From the NCBI RefSeq assembly GCF_000711725.1, contig NZ_JONP01000015.1, positions 60,885 through 124,884 of the forward strand: DNA of 64,000 nt, read 5' to 3'. Positions 34,394-44,662 of this stretch are shown one piece after another; the stretch's first letter is position 1; the number at the start of each line of letters is the position of its first letter. A model generated the notes under the pieces. The model saw nothing but the letters and a program-made list of their open reading frames with translations. It did no database searches and was not told the DNA's origin. The translations under genes and the position numbers were made by a program. This DNA is from Roseomonas aerilata DSM 19363 (GTDB lineage: Bacteria > Pseudomonadota > Alphaproteobacteria > Acetobacterales > Acetobacteraceae).

Positions 34394-35056
34394 TCAGCCC
34401 GCGGGGCGGGTGTTGGCAAGCGCGGATAGCGCAATCGTCATCTGCGCGGCGGTCAGGAAGTGGTGCGCCGGGGCAGATGCTGCAGGCCCCCCGTCATGGG
34501 CGGCATCGCCCAGCAGCACCGGCACGCAGCCGGCGCGGCGGGCGGCCTCCATGTCCAGGGCGTTATCCCCCACATACCAGACAGCCTCGCCGGCTGGGAT
34601 GCCGCAGGCGGCGCAGGCCAGGCGCATGGGCCGGGGATCAGGCTTGTCCGCCACGCCGTCGCCGGCGCCGACCAGCGCCCGGAACAGCCGTGACCAGCCG
34701 AGGCTCGCGGCCTCAGCACGCAGCAGTGGGCCCGACTTGTTGGAGAGGACCGCGAGGGGGGCAAGTTCGGCTGCCTGCCGGATCAGGGCCTCGGCGCCTT
34801 CCATCGGGCGCAGCACCGAGAGGTGAGTCGCGCGCACGGCGGCGTAGAAGATGTCCCGCGCGTGCTCCCAGCGGTCGCCGAACAGGGCGGGAAAGCTGTC
34901 ACGGAGGGAGTGGCGCACCCGGGCGCGCACCTCCTCAAGCGTCCATTCCGGCAGGCCGGCATCGCTCAGCGCCGCGTTCAGCCCCGCCTGGATGGCTGGC
35001 CAACCGTCCACCAGGGTGTTGTCCCAATCCCAGACGATGGCGCGGGGGCGTATCAT
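34394..35056 (-). CDS. HAD family hydrolase
   Basis: This 220-residue phosphatase of the phosphoglycolate-phosphatase-like HAD group has motif I VWDWDNTLVDG (D10 and D12), motif II LSNKSG, and motif III/IV with KPDPRP and YVGDNALDMEAA. Cap insertion is the helical type 1. The ATG overlaps the stop of the upstream aminotransferase (ATGA), so the two are co-translated. The substrate is unknown; 2-phosphoglycolate or a sugar phosphate is possible. Confidence 0.9.
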   Translation of the reverse strand: MIRPRAIVWDWDNTLVDGWPAIQAGLNAALSDAGLPEWTLEEVRARVRHSLRDSFPALFGDRWEHARDIFYAAVRATHLSVLRPMEGAEALIRQAAELAPLAVLSNKSGPLLRAEAASLGWSRLFRALVGAGDGVADKPDPRPMRLACAACGIPAGEAVWYVGDNALDMEAARRAGCVPVLLGDAAHDGGPAASAPAHHFLTAAQMTIALSALANTRPAG

Positions 35057-35928
35057 GCAGCGCTGTTGCGGGGGCCGCCCTTCACGTGGCGGGTGAAAAT
35101 GTCAAAGAGGCGGCGGGTCACGGGGCCAGGCACCCCCTCCCCCACCCGGCGGCCGTCCACGGCAAGCACGGGCTTTACGAAGGAGGTGGCGGAGGTGATG
35201 AAGGCCTCTCGAGCGTCTGCGAGTTCATCCAGGGAAAAGGGCCGTTCCTCTGCCTGAAGGCCGTGCGCCTTCATCTCGGCGAGCAGGGCAGCGCGAGTGC
35301 AGCCGGGCAGGATGGACTCCCCGAGTGGCGGGATACGGATGGTGCCCGCCGCGTCCACGATCCAGAAGCTGGTTGCCGCGCCTTCTGACACCATGCGGGT
35401 CGCGGGATCGTAGAGGATCGCCTCCCCTGCCCCGGCCTCCCGCGCGGCCTGGCGGGCGAGGACGTTGGGCAGGAGGTTCACGCTCTTGATGTCGCGCCTT
35501 GTCCATCGGTGGTCAGGCTGCGTAATGGCCGTCATGCTCCAGCCGTCGAGGCTCGACGGATAGGGCGGGATCCGGCGCGCCGTGACCACGAGGCTCACCG
35601 GCACCGGCACCTTCGGGAAGGCATGGTCGCGCCGGGCCACGCCGCGGCCGACCTGCATGTAGAGCAGGCCCTCCGTCACCCGGTTGCGGCGCGCCACCTC
35701 CGTGAGCACGAGGCGGAGAGAGGCCAGCGGCATCGGCAGGTCGAGCCGGATCTCACGCACCGAGCGCTCCAGCCGCGCAAGGTGCAGGTCGGCGTCCACG
35801 AAGCGTCCATCGTAGAGATGGACCACCTCGTAGATGCCATCGCCGAACTGGTAGCCACGGTCCTCGACGTTCACGCAGGCGTCGCGCTGCGCGACGTAGC
35901 GCCCGTTCACATAGGCAATGCGCGACAT
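35053..35928 (-). CDS. dat: D-amino acid aminotransferase (class IV, PLP)
   Basis: This 291-residue fold-type IV PLP enzyme resembles D-alanine transaminases: YVNGRYVAQRDACVNVEDRG at the start (YVNGRY), FGDGIYEVV, the PLP lysine in RDIKSVNLLPNVLARQ near residue 144, EGAATSFWIV and LPGCTRAALL. It interconverts D-Ala and D-Glu, precursors for peptidoglycan. It lies 56 nt after ntrX and is coupled to the HAD gene. A branched-chain aminotransferase is less likely, given the IKS-N-LP motif. Confidence 0.88.
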   Translation of the reverse strand: MSRIAYVNGRYVAQRDACVNVEDRGYQFGDGIYEVVHLYDGRFVDADLHLARLERSVREIRLDLPMPLASLRLVLTEVARRNRVTEGLLYMQVGRGVARRDHAFPKVPVPVSLVVTARRIPPYPSSLDGWSMTAITQPDHRWTRRDIKSVNLLPNVLARQAAREAGAGEAILYDPATRMVSEGAATSFWIVDAAGTIRIPPLGESILPGCTRAALLAEMKAHGLQAEERPFSLDELADAREAFITSATSFVKPVLAVDGRRVGEGVPGPVTRRLFDIFTRHVKGGPRNSAA

Positions 35929-35984
35929 AGGGACCGTCCGTTCACGAAGGCACTTACAGGGGGCGACTCAGGCGGCCGCTTCTA

Positions 35985-37385
35985 TCACGAAACGGATGCC
36001 CGGTCCTCCGCCTGCACGCCCAGGAACTTGAGCTTACGGTGCAGGGCCGAACGCTCCATTCCCACGAAATTGGCCGTGCGGCTGATGTTACCGCCGAAGC
36101 GAAGAAGCTGTGCCTCGAGATACTGGCGCTCGAAGAGCTCCCGCGCGTCGCGCAGCGGCAAGGTCATGATCTCGCTGGAACGGTCCAGCTTGAGCATGGC
36201 AGGGGCGGAGGAACCCACCTCGGGCGGCAGCATCTCCGGCCGGATCGGGTCGGCGGGGCCGCCCGGGGCCATGATCAGCAGCCAGTCCACGAGGTTCCGC
36301 AGCTGGCGCACGTTGCCCGGCCAGTCATAGGCCTGCATCGCCGCCATGGCGTCCTCGCTGATCTCGCGCGCCGGGACGCCCGAGTTCTCGGCGGACTTCG
36401 CCATGAAGTGGCGGGCCAGCGCCGGCACATCCTCCCGCCGCTCGCGCAGGGCGGGCATGCGGATGGGCACGACGGCGAGGCGGTAGAAGAGGTCCTCGCG
36501 GAACCGGCCGGCGGCGATCTCGGCGGTCAGGTCGCGGTTGGTGGTCGCGGTGACGCGCACGTCCACCTTCACGCGGGTCGCGCCGCCAATCCGCTCGAAG
36601 CCCTGCTCCTGCAGGGCGCGTACGATCTTGCCCTGGGTCTCCAGCGGCATGTCCGCGACCTCGTCGAGCAGGAGCGTGCCGCCATGGGCGCGCTCCAGCA
36701 CGCCGGGGCGGCGGGGCTGGGTCATCGGGTCGGGCCCGCCCTCCACGCCGAAGAGCTCCTCCTCGAAGCGGGAGGGGTTCAGCGTCGCGCAGTTGAGGGC
36801 AACGAAGGGCTCGTCCGCTCGGCGGGAGCGGGCATGGATGGCGCGCGCCGCGACCTCCTTGCCCGAGCCCGCGGGGCCGGTGATCAGCACGCGCGATCCG
36901 GTGGGCGCCACCTTCTCGATGGCGTTCCGGATCTGGGCAATGAGGGAGGAGGTGCCGACCAGCTCCGTCTCCGAGCCGCCGCGGAGCTTCAGCTCGCTGT
37001 TCTCGCGCTTGAGGCGGGCAGCCTCCAGCGCGCGGGCAACGATCAGCAGCAGCCGGTCCGACTTGAAGGGCTTCTCGATGAAATCGTAGGCGCCCTGCTG
37101 GATCGCCTGCACCGCGGTCTCGATCGTGCCGTGGCCCGAGATCATCACCACGGGCACGCGCGGCTCCTCACGATGGATGGCCTCAAGGATACCGAGGCCG
37201 TCCAGGCGGGAATTCTGTAACCAGATATCGAGGATAACGAGGTTGGGTCGCTTCTGGCGGAAGGCCGCCAGCGCCTGGTCGCTGTTCGCGGCCTGCCGGA
37301 CCTCGTAGCCCTCGTCGGCGAGAACGCCGTCGATCAGGGCCCGGATATCCGGCTCATCGTCCACGATCAGGATGTCATGCGCCAT
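35985..37385 (-). CDS. ntrX: Nitrogen regulation response regulator NtrX
   Basis: This 466-residue response regulator has a receiver domain (DILIVDDEPDIR, phosphoacceptor Asp in LVILDIWL near residue 53, Lys in EKPF), an AAA+ domain (GPAGSGKEVAARAIH), and a Fis-type helix-turn-helix at the end (GGNISRTANFVGMERSALHRK). The GAFTGA loop needed for sigma-54 contact is replaced by GVEGGPDPMTQ, as in other alphaproteobacterial NtrX proteins. It overlaps ntrY by 11 nt and receives phosphate from NtrY. Confidence 0.96.
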   Translation of the reverse strand: MAHDILIVDDEPDIRALIDGVLADEGYEVRQAANSDQALAAFRQKRPNLVILDIWLQNSRLDGLGILEAIHREEPRVPVVMISGHGTIETAVQAIQQGAYDFIEKPFKSDRLLLIVARALEAARLKRENSELKLRGGSETELVGTSSLIAQIRNAIEKVAPTGSRVLITGPAGSGKEVAARAIHARSRRADEPFVALNCATLNPSRFEEELFGVEGGPDPMTQPRRPGVLERAHGGTLLLDEVADMPLETQGKIVRALQEQGFERIGGATRVKVDVRVTATTNRDLTAEIAAGRFREDLFYRLAVVPIRMPALRERREDVPALARHFMAKSAENSGVPAREISEDAMAAMQAYDWPGNVRQLRNLVDWLLIMAPGGPADPIRPEMLPPEVGSSAPAMLKLDRSSEIMTLPLRDARELFERQYLEAQLLRFGGNISRTANFVGMERSALHRKLKFLGVQAEDRASVS

Positions 37386-39624
37386 GGCGCAGCATCTCCG
37401 TTCCTCTGTCGTGCAATCCTTCGGGCTCCGCCGTTCCGTTCTGGGGCAAGGTGAGCGTCGCACGGGCGCCGCCGTCCGATCCATCCGCGAGCGTCAGCCC
37501 GCCTCCATGGTCCTCCATGATCTTCTTCACGATGGCAAGCCCGAGGCCGGTTCCCTTCACCTTATGGGTCACATACGGTTCCGTGAGCCTGTCCCGCTCG
37601 GCATCGCCGGGCAGGCCAATGCCGTTGTCCTCCACCGCAATATGCACCCAGGCGCCCGCGACGGAGACCTCCACCGTCACCCGGCCGTCCGCCTCGCCCT
37701 GAGGGCGCATGGCGATCGCGTCCGCCGCGTTCTGAAGAAGGTTCGTCAGCGCCTGGTTCACCAGCCGGCGGTCGCAGCGCACCGCCGGCGTATTCTCTGG
37801 CATGAGGAGGTCGTAGCGGATGGCAGGGTGCGCATCCCGCTGGAGGACCAGCGCCTCGCGCACGAGGCGCACGGGATCCTCCGGGCGCATCACCGGGTGC
37901 GGCATCCGCGCGAAGGCCGAGAACTCGTCCACCATGCGCCCGATATCGCCCACTTGGCGAACGATCGTGTCGGTGCACGCGCGGAATGTGTCGGGGTCGT
38001 CCGAGATCTGCTTCAGGTAGCGGCGCTTCAGCCGCTCGGCCGAAAGTTGGATGGGGGTCAGGGGGTTCTTGATCTCATGCGCGATGCGCCGGGCGACATC
38101 CGCCCAGGCGGCGGTGCGCTGGGCGGAGAGCAGGGCGGTGATATCGTCGAAAGTGAGAACATAACCCGAAAGCCCGCCCGCGTCGAACTCCGCGCCGATG
38201 CGCGCGAGCAGGGTACGGCGGCCGGAAGGGCCGGGCACGGGGATCTCCTCCGTCCGCGCGCGCTCCGGGGTCGCGGCGGCGGCGTGGAGGAAGGCACGGA
38301 ACTCCGGCACCACCTCCTCCAGCTTCTCGCCCACCGCGGCTTCCAGGTCGCGGCCGAGCAGCTCGCTTGCCGGGCGGTTCGGCAGATTGATCCGCCCATC
38401 CGCATCGAGGCCGATCACGCCGGCCGAGACGCCCGCCAGCACGCCCTCGGTGAAGCGCCGGCGGTCGTCGAGCTGGCGATAGGCCTCCAGCAACTCGCTT
38501 CGCTGCGCGGCCAACTGGTTCGTCATGCGGTTGAAGGCCCGGGATAGGCTACCGACCTCGTCATCTGCCCGCCCTTCCTCCACGCGGAAGGAGAGATCGC
38601 CTCCCCTCACCCGTTCCGCTGCGTTGATGAGACGAGAGATGGGACGCGCGATCTGGTTTGCCATGACCAGCCCGATGAGAACCGCCGCGAGCAGCACGAG
38701 GAGGGTCGCAATCGCGAAGATCAGCACGAAGGTGATCTGCAACCCCGAGCGGTTGCGATCGAGCTGGTCATACTCCTGAAAGGCGAGTTCGGTACGCTGC
38801 ATGTGCTCTATAATGGAGGGATCGAGCGGCCGGTTGATCAGCAGCATCAGCCCGGGGTCAATGTCGAGGGCGACGAGGCCCCTCACCCGCCCCTCCTCAC
38901 CCTCCGAGGCGAGCACGGCAACATCGCCCTGGCGGGCGATTTCCATCGCCCAGGCCGGCGGCGGGTCGATGACGAGCGAGCTGCCGAGCCCTGCGCTCGC
39001 GATCACGCGGCCGAGCACCGGCTCGAAAACGATCGCCTCCGTCAGCCCGCGGAGCGCCGTATGGGTCGTCAGTACCCGGCTGAACCCGATGGTGTTGTCC
39101 GGCAGCAGAGGCGCCGCCCGGTTCAGGTCGGCGGCCATCGCCAGGGCATCGGCGCGTATCGTGTTGCGGTTCTCGTCGAGATAGGCGCGGGAGGCCACGA
39201 GGCTCGCCTCCAGCGTGTCGCGCACCTTGTCCCCGAACCAGGCCTGGATGCCCAGTTCGAAGAAGAAAGCGGCGAAGACCGCGACGAGTAGCGCGGGCAC
39301 GACGGCAACGACGCCAAAGAGCATTACAAGCCGGACATGCAGGCGCGAGCCCGCACTGCCCCGCCGCCGCTCCGCCCAGACCCGCACGAGGCGACCCGCA
39401 AGGCTCGCCAGCAGCAGCAGCACGACCGCCGCGTTGAAGAAGACGAGAACGGCGGTTTGCGAGGGGCTGGTCGGGCCGAAGGGGTTGCCGCCCGAGAGCA
39501 CCGCGAAAGAGGCGACGCCGAGCAGCAGGGCGCCCACCGCCAGCGCGAGGGTCATCACCCGGCCCAGAAGCATGTCCGCCAGTCGGCGACCGAGGCCGAC
39601 GGGTTGCTCCCGCGGGCGGCTCAT
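37375..39624 (-). CDS. ntrY: Nitrogen regulation sensor histidine kinase NtrY
   Basis: This 749-residue membrane sensor kinase has N-terminal transmembrane segments (ALAVGALLLGVASFAVL, VLVFFNAAVVLLLLASL, VMLFGVVAVVPALLVAVF), a periplasmic domain, and a further helix (LLVLLAAVLIGLV). A HAMP domain (IARPISRLINAAERV), a PAS domain, the H-box RRIAHEIKNPLTPIQLS and an ATPase domain with DNGIGLPGD and GTGLGLAIVKKI follow. It is the partner of NtrX in nitrogen and redox regulation. It starts 23 nt after ntrC. Confidence 0.96.
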   Translation of the reverse strand: MSRPREQPVGLGRRLADMLLGRVMTLALAVGALLLGVASFAVLSGGNPFGPTSPSQTAVLVFFNAAVVLLLLASLAGRLVRVWAERRRGSAGSRLHVRLVMLFGVVAVVPALLVAVFAAFFFELGIQAWFGDKVRDTLEASLVASRAYLDENRNTIRADALAMAADLNRAAPLLPDNTIGFSRVLTTHTALRGLTEAIVFEPVLGRVIASAGLGSSLVIDPPPAWAMEIARQGDVAVLASEGEEGRVRGLVALDIDPGLMLLINRPLDPSIIEHMQRTELAFQEYDQLDRNRSGLQITFVLIFAIATLLVLLAAVLIGLVMANQIARPISRLINAAERVRGGDLSFRVEEGRADDEVGSLSRAFNRMTNQLAAQRSELLEAYRQLDDRRRFTEGVLAGVSAGVIGLDADGRINLPNRPASELLGRDLEAAVGEKLEEVVPEFRAFLHAAAATPERARTEEIPVPGPSGRRTLLARIGAEFDAGGLSGYVLTFDDITALLSAQRTAAWADVARRIAHEIKNPLTPIQLSAERLKRRYLKQISDDPDTFRACTDTIVRQVGDIGRMVDEFSAFARMPHPVMRPEDPVRLVREALVLQRDAHPAIRYDLLMPENTPAVRCDRRLVNQALTNLLQNAADAIAMRPQGEADGRVTVEVSVAGAWVHIAVEDNGIGLPGDAERDRLTEPYVTHKVKGTGLGLAIVKKIMEDHGGGLTLADGSDGGARATLTLPQNGTAEPEGLHDRGTEMLRHGA

Positions 39625-39646
39625 GCGCCCGCCACGATCACGCCGG

Positions 39647-41089
39647 TCACGAGAGGCCGCGCACCACCGGCAGTTCCAGTTCCCGGATCTTCTTCCGCAG
39701 GGTGTTGCGGTTCAGGCCGAGCATGGCAGCGGCCTTGATCTGGTTGCCGCGCGTATTGGCGAGCGCGAGGCGCAGCAGGGGCCGCTCCACCTCGGCCAAC
39801 ACGCGCTCGTAGAGGTCGCGAACGGGCAACCCGTCCCGCTGGGCGCTCATGAAGGTGGCGAGGTGGCGCTCCACCGCCTGCTCCAGCGTCTCGGCGCTGG
39901 TAGGGACCGGGGGGGCGCCGGGGCCGGGCTCGGCCTCCGCCAGCTCGGCCGCCACCGCGTCCTCGCCGATGACCTCCTGCGGGTAGAGCGCCGCGAGGCG
40001 CCGCATCAGGTTCTCGAGCTCGCGCGCGTTGCCTGGCCATGGATGGGACTTCAGCCGCTCCACGGCGCCGTTGTCCAGCGACTTGGCAGGCAATCCGGCC
40101 TCCCGCGCGCGGTCGAGGAAGTGCCGGGCGAGGAGCGGAATGTCCTCGGCCCGCTCCCGCAACGGCGGCAGGCGGATCGGCACGACGTTGAGGCGGTAGA
40201 AAAGGTCCTCGCGGAAGAGGCCCTGGCGGATGGACTGCCGCAGGTCCCGGTGGGTGGCGGCAACGATCCGTACATTGGCCTTGATCGGCGTTCGGCCGCC
40301 GACGGTCGTGAACTCCCCCTCCTGCAGCACGCGGAGGAGGCGGGTCTGGGCCTCCGCCGGCATGTCGCCGATTTCATCGAGGAAGAGCGTGCCCCCGGCG
40401 GCCTGCTCGAAGCGCCCCACGCCCCGGGACATGGCGCCGGTAAAGGCGCCGCGCTCATGGCCGAACAGCTCCGCCTCGATCAGGTCACGCGGTATGGCCG
40501 CCATGTTCACGGCCACGAAGCTGCCGCTGCGCCGGCGGGAGTAGTCGTGCAAGGCGCGCGCAACCAGCTCCTTGCCGGTGCCGGACTCCCCCGTGATCAT
40601 CACGGTCAGGTCGGTCGTCGTGAGTCTGGCGACGGTCCGGTAGATCTCCTGCATGGCCGCCGAACGGCCGACGAGCGGCAGCCGCTCCTCCTCCGCATCC
40701 TCCGACTCGGGCTCCGGGGCCACGGGCGCCGCGAGGGCCCGGCCGACGAGGGAGAGAAGGTCCTTCAGGTCGAAGGGCTTGGGCAGGTAGTCGAAGGCGC
40801 CGCGCTGGGCGGCCTTCAGCGCCGTCGCGAAGGTGGATTGCGCGCTCATCACCACCACCCGCAGCTCCGGCCGCACCCGGCGGATGCGCGGCACGAGGTC
40901 GAGGCCGTTCTCGTCGGGCATCACCACGTCGGTGATGACGAGATCGCCCTCCCCATCCTCCACCCAACGCCAGAGCGTGGCAGCGGAGGAGGTGGCGCGC
41001 ACGTTGTAGCCGGCGCGGCCGAGCGCCTGGGCCAGCACGGTGCGGATGGCGCGGTCGTCGTCGGCGATCAGGATGGTGCGTTCGGTCAT
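39647..41089 (-). CDS. ntrC: Nitrogen regulation response regulator NtrC
   Basis: This 480-residue sigma-54 activator has a receiver domain ([11 protein letters not shown], Asp in LVITDVVMP near residue 54, Lys in PKPF), and an AAA+ domain with [15 protein letters not shown]. The intact sigma-54 loop GAFTGA lies in [12 protein letters not shown] near residue 216, and the C-terminal Fis-type helix-turn-helix is [20 protein letters not shown]. It would activate nitrogen-scavenging genes when phosphorylated by NtrB. It lies 44 nt after ntrB. Confidence 0.97.
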   Translation of the reverse strand: MTERTILIADDDRAIRTVLAQALGRAGYNVRATSSAATLWRWVEDGEGDLVITDVVMPDENGLDLVPRIRRVRPELRVVVMSAQSTFATALKAAQRGAFDYLPKPFDLKDLLSLVGRALAAPVAPEPESEDAEEERLPLVGRSAAMQEIYRTVARLTTTDLTVMITGESGTGKELVARALHDYSRRRSGSFVAVNMAAIPRDLIEAELFGHERGAFTGAMSRGVGRFEQAAGGTLFLDEIGDMPAEAQTRLLRVLQEGEFTTVGGRTPIKANVRIVAATHRDLRQSIRQGLFREDLFYRLNVVPIRLPPLRERAEDIPLLARHFLDRAREAGLPAKSLDNGAVERLKSHPWPGNARELENLMRRLAALYPQEVIGEDAVAAELAEAEPGPGAPPVPTSAETLEQAVERHLATFMSAQRDGLPVRDLYERVLAEVERPLLRLALANTRGNQIKAAAMLGLNRNTLRKKIRELELPVVRGLS

Positions 41090-41133
41090 CTACTTCGCTG
41101 GCTTGCTCGGGCGGACTGGGGCGGCGCTGGCGT

Positions 41134-42270
41134 TCAGGCGGGCTGTCTCAGCCGCGCGCGGGCGGGCGGCGCGCTGCTGGCGGGGGGCATGGCAAGGGAC
41201 AGGCGGAAGGAGGTGCGGCCGGGCCGGCTGTCGCAGGCGATCAGCGCGCCGTGATCGGCCACGAGCTTGGCGACGAGCGCGAGGCCAAGACCCTGGCCGC
41301 CCCGCTTGGTGGTGACGAAGGGCTCGAACAGGCTCGCTCGCACCTCCTCGTCGATCCCCGGCCCGTTGTCGCGCACGCTGACCTCGAGCGGCAGGTGGAC
41401 GCGCTCAAGCGAGCCCGGCACCGCGAGGCGGACCCCGTGGCGATAGGCGGTGGAGAGGACGATCTCGCCCTTCAGCGGATCCACCGCCTCCGCCGCGTTC
41501 TTCACGAGGTTCAGCAGGATCTGGACCAGCTGGTCTCGGTTGCCCCAGACCGGGGGGAGGGAGGGGTCGTACTCCTCGACGATGCGGATATGCGAGGCAA
41601 AGCCGGTCGAGGCGATGCGGCGCACATGGTCCAGCACCTCGTGGATGTTCACGGCTTCCTGGACGATCGGGCGCTCGGAGAACATGTCCATCCGCTCGAC
41701 GAGGTCACGGATGCGGTCCACCTCGTCCTGGATGAGGAGGCAGAGCTCGCGGTCGCCCTCGGAAGCCGCCTGCTCCAGGAGCTGGGCGGCACCGCGGATG
41801 CCGGAGAGCGGGTTCTTCACCTCATGGGCGAGCATCGCGGCCATCGCGCTGGCTCCGCGCGCGGCGCCGCGGAAGTTGAGCTGGCGGTCGAGCTTCTGGG
41901 CCGTGGAGCCGTCCTGCAGGGTCAGCAGCACGGCGCCGGGCATCTCCGGCAGCGTCGCGCCGCGGGCCGAGACGCCATCGCGGTAGATCCGTGGGGATTG
42001 CAGGGTGAGGTCGTGGTCCGAGACCGGCGCATCCGCCGCGCGCACCTGGCGAACGAGGGCGGGCAGGCGCGAGTCCTCCGGCAGCAGGTCCGTCAGCTGC
42101 ATCTGCCGCAGGCTCGCGGCCGAAATGCCGAGGAAGAGCTCCGCCGCGGGGTTGGCGAAGCGGAACCGCTCCTCCGCGTCCAGCAGCACCACCGGAACCG
42201 GCAGCGCCGAGAGCAGGTGCGTGCTGCTGGGCAGCCCGGCCAGAGGATCGGCGAACGAGGTGTCGGGCAT
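41134..42270 (-). CDS. ntrB: Nitrogen regulation sensor kinase NtrB (GlnL)
   Basis: This 378-residue soluble kinase has a PAS domain (residues 20-90: PVPVVLLDAEERFRFANPAAE), the H-box MLAHEVKNPLSGIRGAAQLL near residue 148, and an ATPase domain with N-box LLNLVKNAAEAV, DNGPGID and GGQGLGLALVAKLV. There are no membrane helices, in line with control by PII protein. The ATG at 42270 matches family N-termini and lies 10 nt after the dusB stop. Confidence 0.95.
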   Translation of the reverse strand: MPDTSFADPLAGLPSSTHLLSALPVPVVLLDAEERFRFANPAAELFLGISAASLRQMQLTDLLPEDSRLPALVRQVRAADAPVSDHDLTLQSPRIYRDGVSARGATLPEMPGAVLLTLQDGSTAQKLDRQLNFRGAARGASAMAAMLAHEVKNPLSGIRGAAQLLEQAASEGDRELCLLIQDEVDRIRDLVERMDMFSERPIVQEAVNIHEVLDHVRRIASTGFASHIRIVEEYDPSLPPVWGNRDQLVQILLNLVKNAAEAVDPLKGEIVLSTAYRHGVRLAVPGSLERVHLPLEVSVRDNGPGIDEEVRASLFEPFVTTKRGGQGLGLALVAKLVADHGALIACDSRPGRTSFRLSLAMPPASSAPPARARLRQPA

Positions 42271-42280
42271 GGCGGCTCCC

Positions 42281-43390
42281 TCAGGCGGCCAGGGCGGCGT
42301 TGTCGTCGTGGCCGCGGCCGGCGTCGCGGTACATGTCGCGCACGCCCTCCACCCCGGCGTCGAGCAGCGGACGGTAGAAGCCCTCGATGGCCGCCATCGC
42401 CTCCTCGACCGTGTCGGCGGCGTTGATGCGCACCCGGAACTCCGCGCTGCCGGGCAGGCCGCGCGAGTACCAGGCGACATGCTTGCGGGCGAGGCGCAGC
42501 CCGGGGTTGCTGCCGTGGTGCGAAAGCATGGCCGCGTAATGGGCCAGCAGCGTGGCGTACTGCTCGGCCAGCGGCGGCGCCTCTGGCATGATCCCGGTGG
42601 CGAGGTAGTCCGCCACGAGGCCGGGCAGCCAGGGGCGGCCATAGGCACCGCGGCCGATCATCACCCCGTCCGCGCCCGACTGGCGCAGCGCCTCCTCGGC
42701 ATCCAGCGGGCCGAGGATGTCGCCGTTGACGATGACAGGGATGGTGACCGCGGCCTTCACGCGCGCGACGAAGGCCCAGTCCGCCGTGCCCGTATAGAGC
42801 ATCTGGCGGGTGCGCCCGTGCACGGTGACCATGCGGATCCCGCATTCCTGCGCGATGCGGGCGAGGTTGGGGGCATTCAGGGTCGAATGATCCCAGCCCA
42901 TCCGCATCTTCAGGGTGACGGGCACCGGCACGGCGCGAACCGTCGCCTCCAGGATGCGGGCGGCCTTGACCTCGTCGCGCATGAGGGCGCTGCCGGCCTG
43001 CTGGCCGACCGCGACCTTCTTCACGGGGCACCCGAAGTTGATGTCCACCAGCGCGGCGCCGTGGTCGACGGCGAGGCGCGCGGCCTCGGCCATCACCTCC
43101 GGATCGCAGCCGGCGAGCTGCACGCTGGCCGGGCCGCCGAAGCCGTCCGTCTCCGCCATCTTCAGGGTCTGGCGGTTCTCGCGCACCATGGCCTGGCTCG
43201 CGATCATCTCGCTCACCACCATTGGCGTGCCGAGCCCCCGCGCGACCTGCCGGAAGGGAAGGTCCGTCACGCCAGACATCGGCGCGAGGATCACGGGGCG
43301 ATCGATGCTGACATCGCCCAGGATGATCGGGCGCAGCGACGGCCTGCCGCCAGCTTGGGCAGCCTCTGCGTGGGATGAAGGTGTCGGCAT
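42281..43390 (-). CDS. dusB: tRNA-dihydrouridine synthase DusB
   Basis: This 369-residue FMN-dependent enzyme reduces uridines in tRNA. Seen: [16 protein letters not shown] near residue 36, the catalytic Cys in [11 protein letters not shown] near 120, and [29 protein letters not shown] and [20 protein letters not shown] lies two codons earlier, but ATG 43390 is preferred. It is the first gene of the dusB-ntrBC-ntrYX unit, long known as the nifR3-ntr arrangement. Confidence 0.95.
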   Translation of the reverse strand: MPTPSSHAEAAQAGGRPSLRPIILGDVSIDRPVILAPMSGVTDLPFRQVARGLGTPMVVSEMIASQAMVRENRQTLKMAETDGFGGPASVQLAGCDPEVMAEAARLAVDHGAALVDINFGCPVKKVAVGQQAGSALMRDEVKAARILEATVRAVPVPVTLKMRMGWDHSTLNAPNLARIAQECGIRMVTVHGRTRQMLYTGTADWAFVARVKAAVTIPVIVNGDILGPLDAEEALRQSGADGVMIGRGAYGRPWLPGLVADYLATGIMPEAPPLAEQYATLLAHYAAMLSHHGSNPGLRLARKHVAWYSRGLPGSAEFRVRINAADTVEEAMAAIEGFYRPLLDAGVEGVRDMYRDAGRGHDDNAALAA

Positions 43391-43516
43391 GGGCAAGTGC
43401 CTATCAAACGGGCACGCGCGCGGTCAAGCGGCAATGCCGCGGCAAGTGCCGGAGCGGGCCTGGGCGCGAGCAGCGGCTGCGGCTAGGTTCCGCGCCGCTC
43501 GGAAGGGGATGGCCGG

Positions 43517-44662
43517 ATGAAGGTGGCGGCGTTGCTGATGGCGGCGGGGCGCGGGGAACGCCTCGGCGGGGCGGAACCGAAGCAGTTCCTGCCCCTGCTC
43601 GGCCTGCCGGTACTGCGCCGCGCGGCCGAAGCGCTGCTGCGTGACGGGTTGGTGGACGCGATCCAGCCCGTCTGCGCGGAAGCAGAGCGCGCGCGGGTGG
43701 ACGACATGCTGCAAGGCCTCGCCGCCCTGCCTGCCGTGGCCGGCGGTGCCACGCGCCAGGCGAGCGTGCGCGCCGGGCTGGAGGCACTGGAGAACCGCGC
43801 GCCTGCCTTCGTGCTCGTTCACGACGCGGCGCGGCCGGTGCTGCCAGGCGGCACCGTCGCCTCGCTTCTTGCCGCCCTGGCGGAGGCCGAGGGCGCCATC
43901 CCCGCTCAGCCCGTGGCCGACACCCTGAAGCTGGCCGAGGGCGAGACCGTGCTGCGCACCATACCCCGCGACAGTCTGTTCCGGGCGCAGACGCCGCAGG
44001 GCTTCCGCTTCCCCCTTCTGCTGGCCCTGCACCGTGCCGCGCCGGAGGGCGCGACCGACGACGCCTTCCTCCTGGAGGCCGCCGGCCACGCGGTACGGCT
44101 GGTGCCCGGGTCTGAGAGCAATGTGAAGATCACCCTGCCGGGTGACCTCGAGAGAGTGGAGGCCACCATAATGAGAGAGATGCTACCGCGAGTCGGCACC
44201 GGTTTCGACGTGCACCGGCTGGTGGCGGGTCGTCCCCTCTTCCTCTGCGGCGTGGAAGTGCCGCACAGCATGGGGCTGGACGGGCATTCGGACGCGGATG
44301 TCGGCCTGCACGCCCTCTGCGACGCGATCTACGGCGCGCTGGCGGAGGGCGACATCGGCCGTCACTTCCCGCCGAGCGAGGCGCAGTGGAAGAACGCGGA
44401 CAGTGCCGCCTTCCTCCGCCACGCCGCTGGCCGGATCGCGGCGCGCGGAGGCGTGCTGGCCAATGCCGACGTGACCCTCGTATGCGAGCGGCCGAAGATT
44501 ACCCCCCACGCGCCCGCCATGATCGCGCGGGTTGCCTCGTTGCTCGGCGTGGACGAGGGGCGCGTTTCGGTGAAGGCGACGACGACCGAGCGGCTGGGCT
44601 TCCCTGGGCGCGAAGAGGGCATCGCCGCGCAGGCGGCTGTCAGCCTGCTGGTGCCGGCGTAG
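43517..44662 (+). CDS. ispDF: Bifunctional IspD/IspF (MEP pathway)
   Basis: This 381-residue fusion covers two non-consecutive MEP pathway steps. Residues 1-220 are IspD, the cytidylyltransferase: [19 protein letters not shown] and [12 protein letters not shown], with AQTPQGFRF. Residues 222-381 are IspF, the cyclodiphosphate synthase: [23 protein letters not shown] with metal ligands, and [17 protein letters not shown]. The join is a short PRVGTG linker. Such fusions are usual in alphaproteobacteria. It is divergent from dusB, and its 3' end overlaps the convergent HDAC-like gene by 23 nt. Confidence 0.96.
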   Translation: MKVAALLMAAGRGERLGGAEPKQFLPLLGLPVLRRAAEALLRDGLVDAIQPVCAEAERARVDDMLQGLAALPAVAGGATRQASVRAGLEALENRAPAFVLVHDAARPVLPGGTVASLLAALAEAEGAIPAQPVADTLKLAEGETVLRTIPRDSLFRAQTPQGFRFPLLLALHRAAPEGATDDAFLLEAAGHAVRLVPGSESNVKITLPGDLERVEATIMREMLPRVGTGFDVHRLVAGRPLFLCGVEVPHSMGLDGHSDADVGLHALCDAIYGALAEGDIGRHFPPSEAQWKNADSAAFLRHAAGRIAARGGVLANADVTLVCERPKITPHAPAMIARVASLLGVDEGRVSVKATTTERLGFPGREEGIAAQAAVSLLVPA

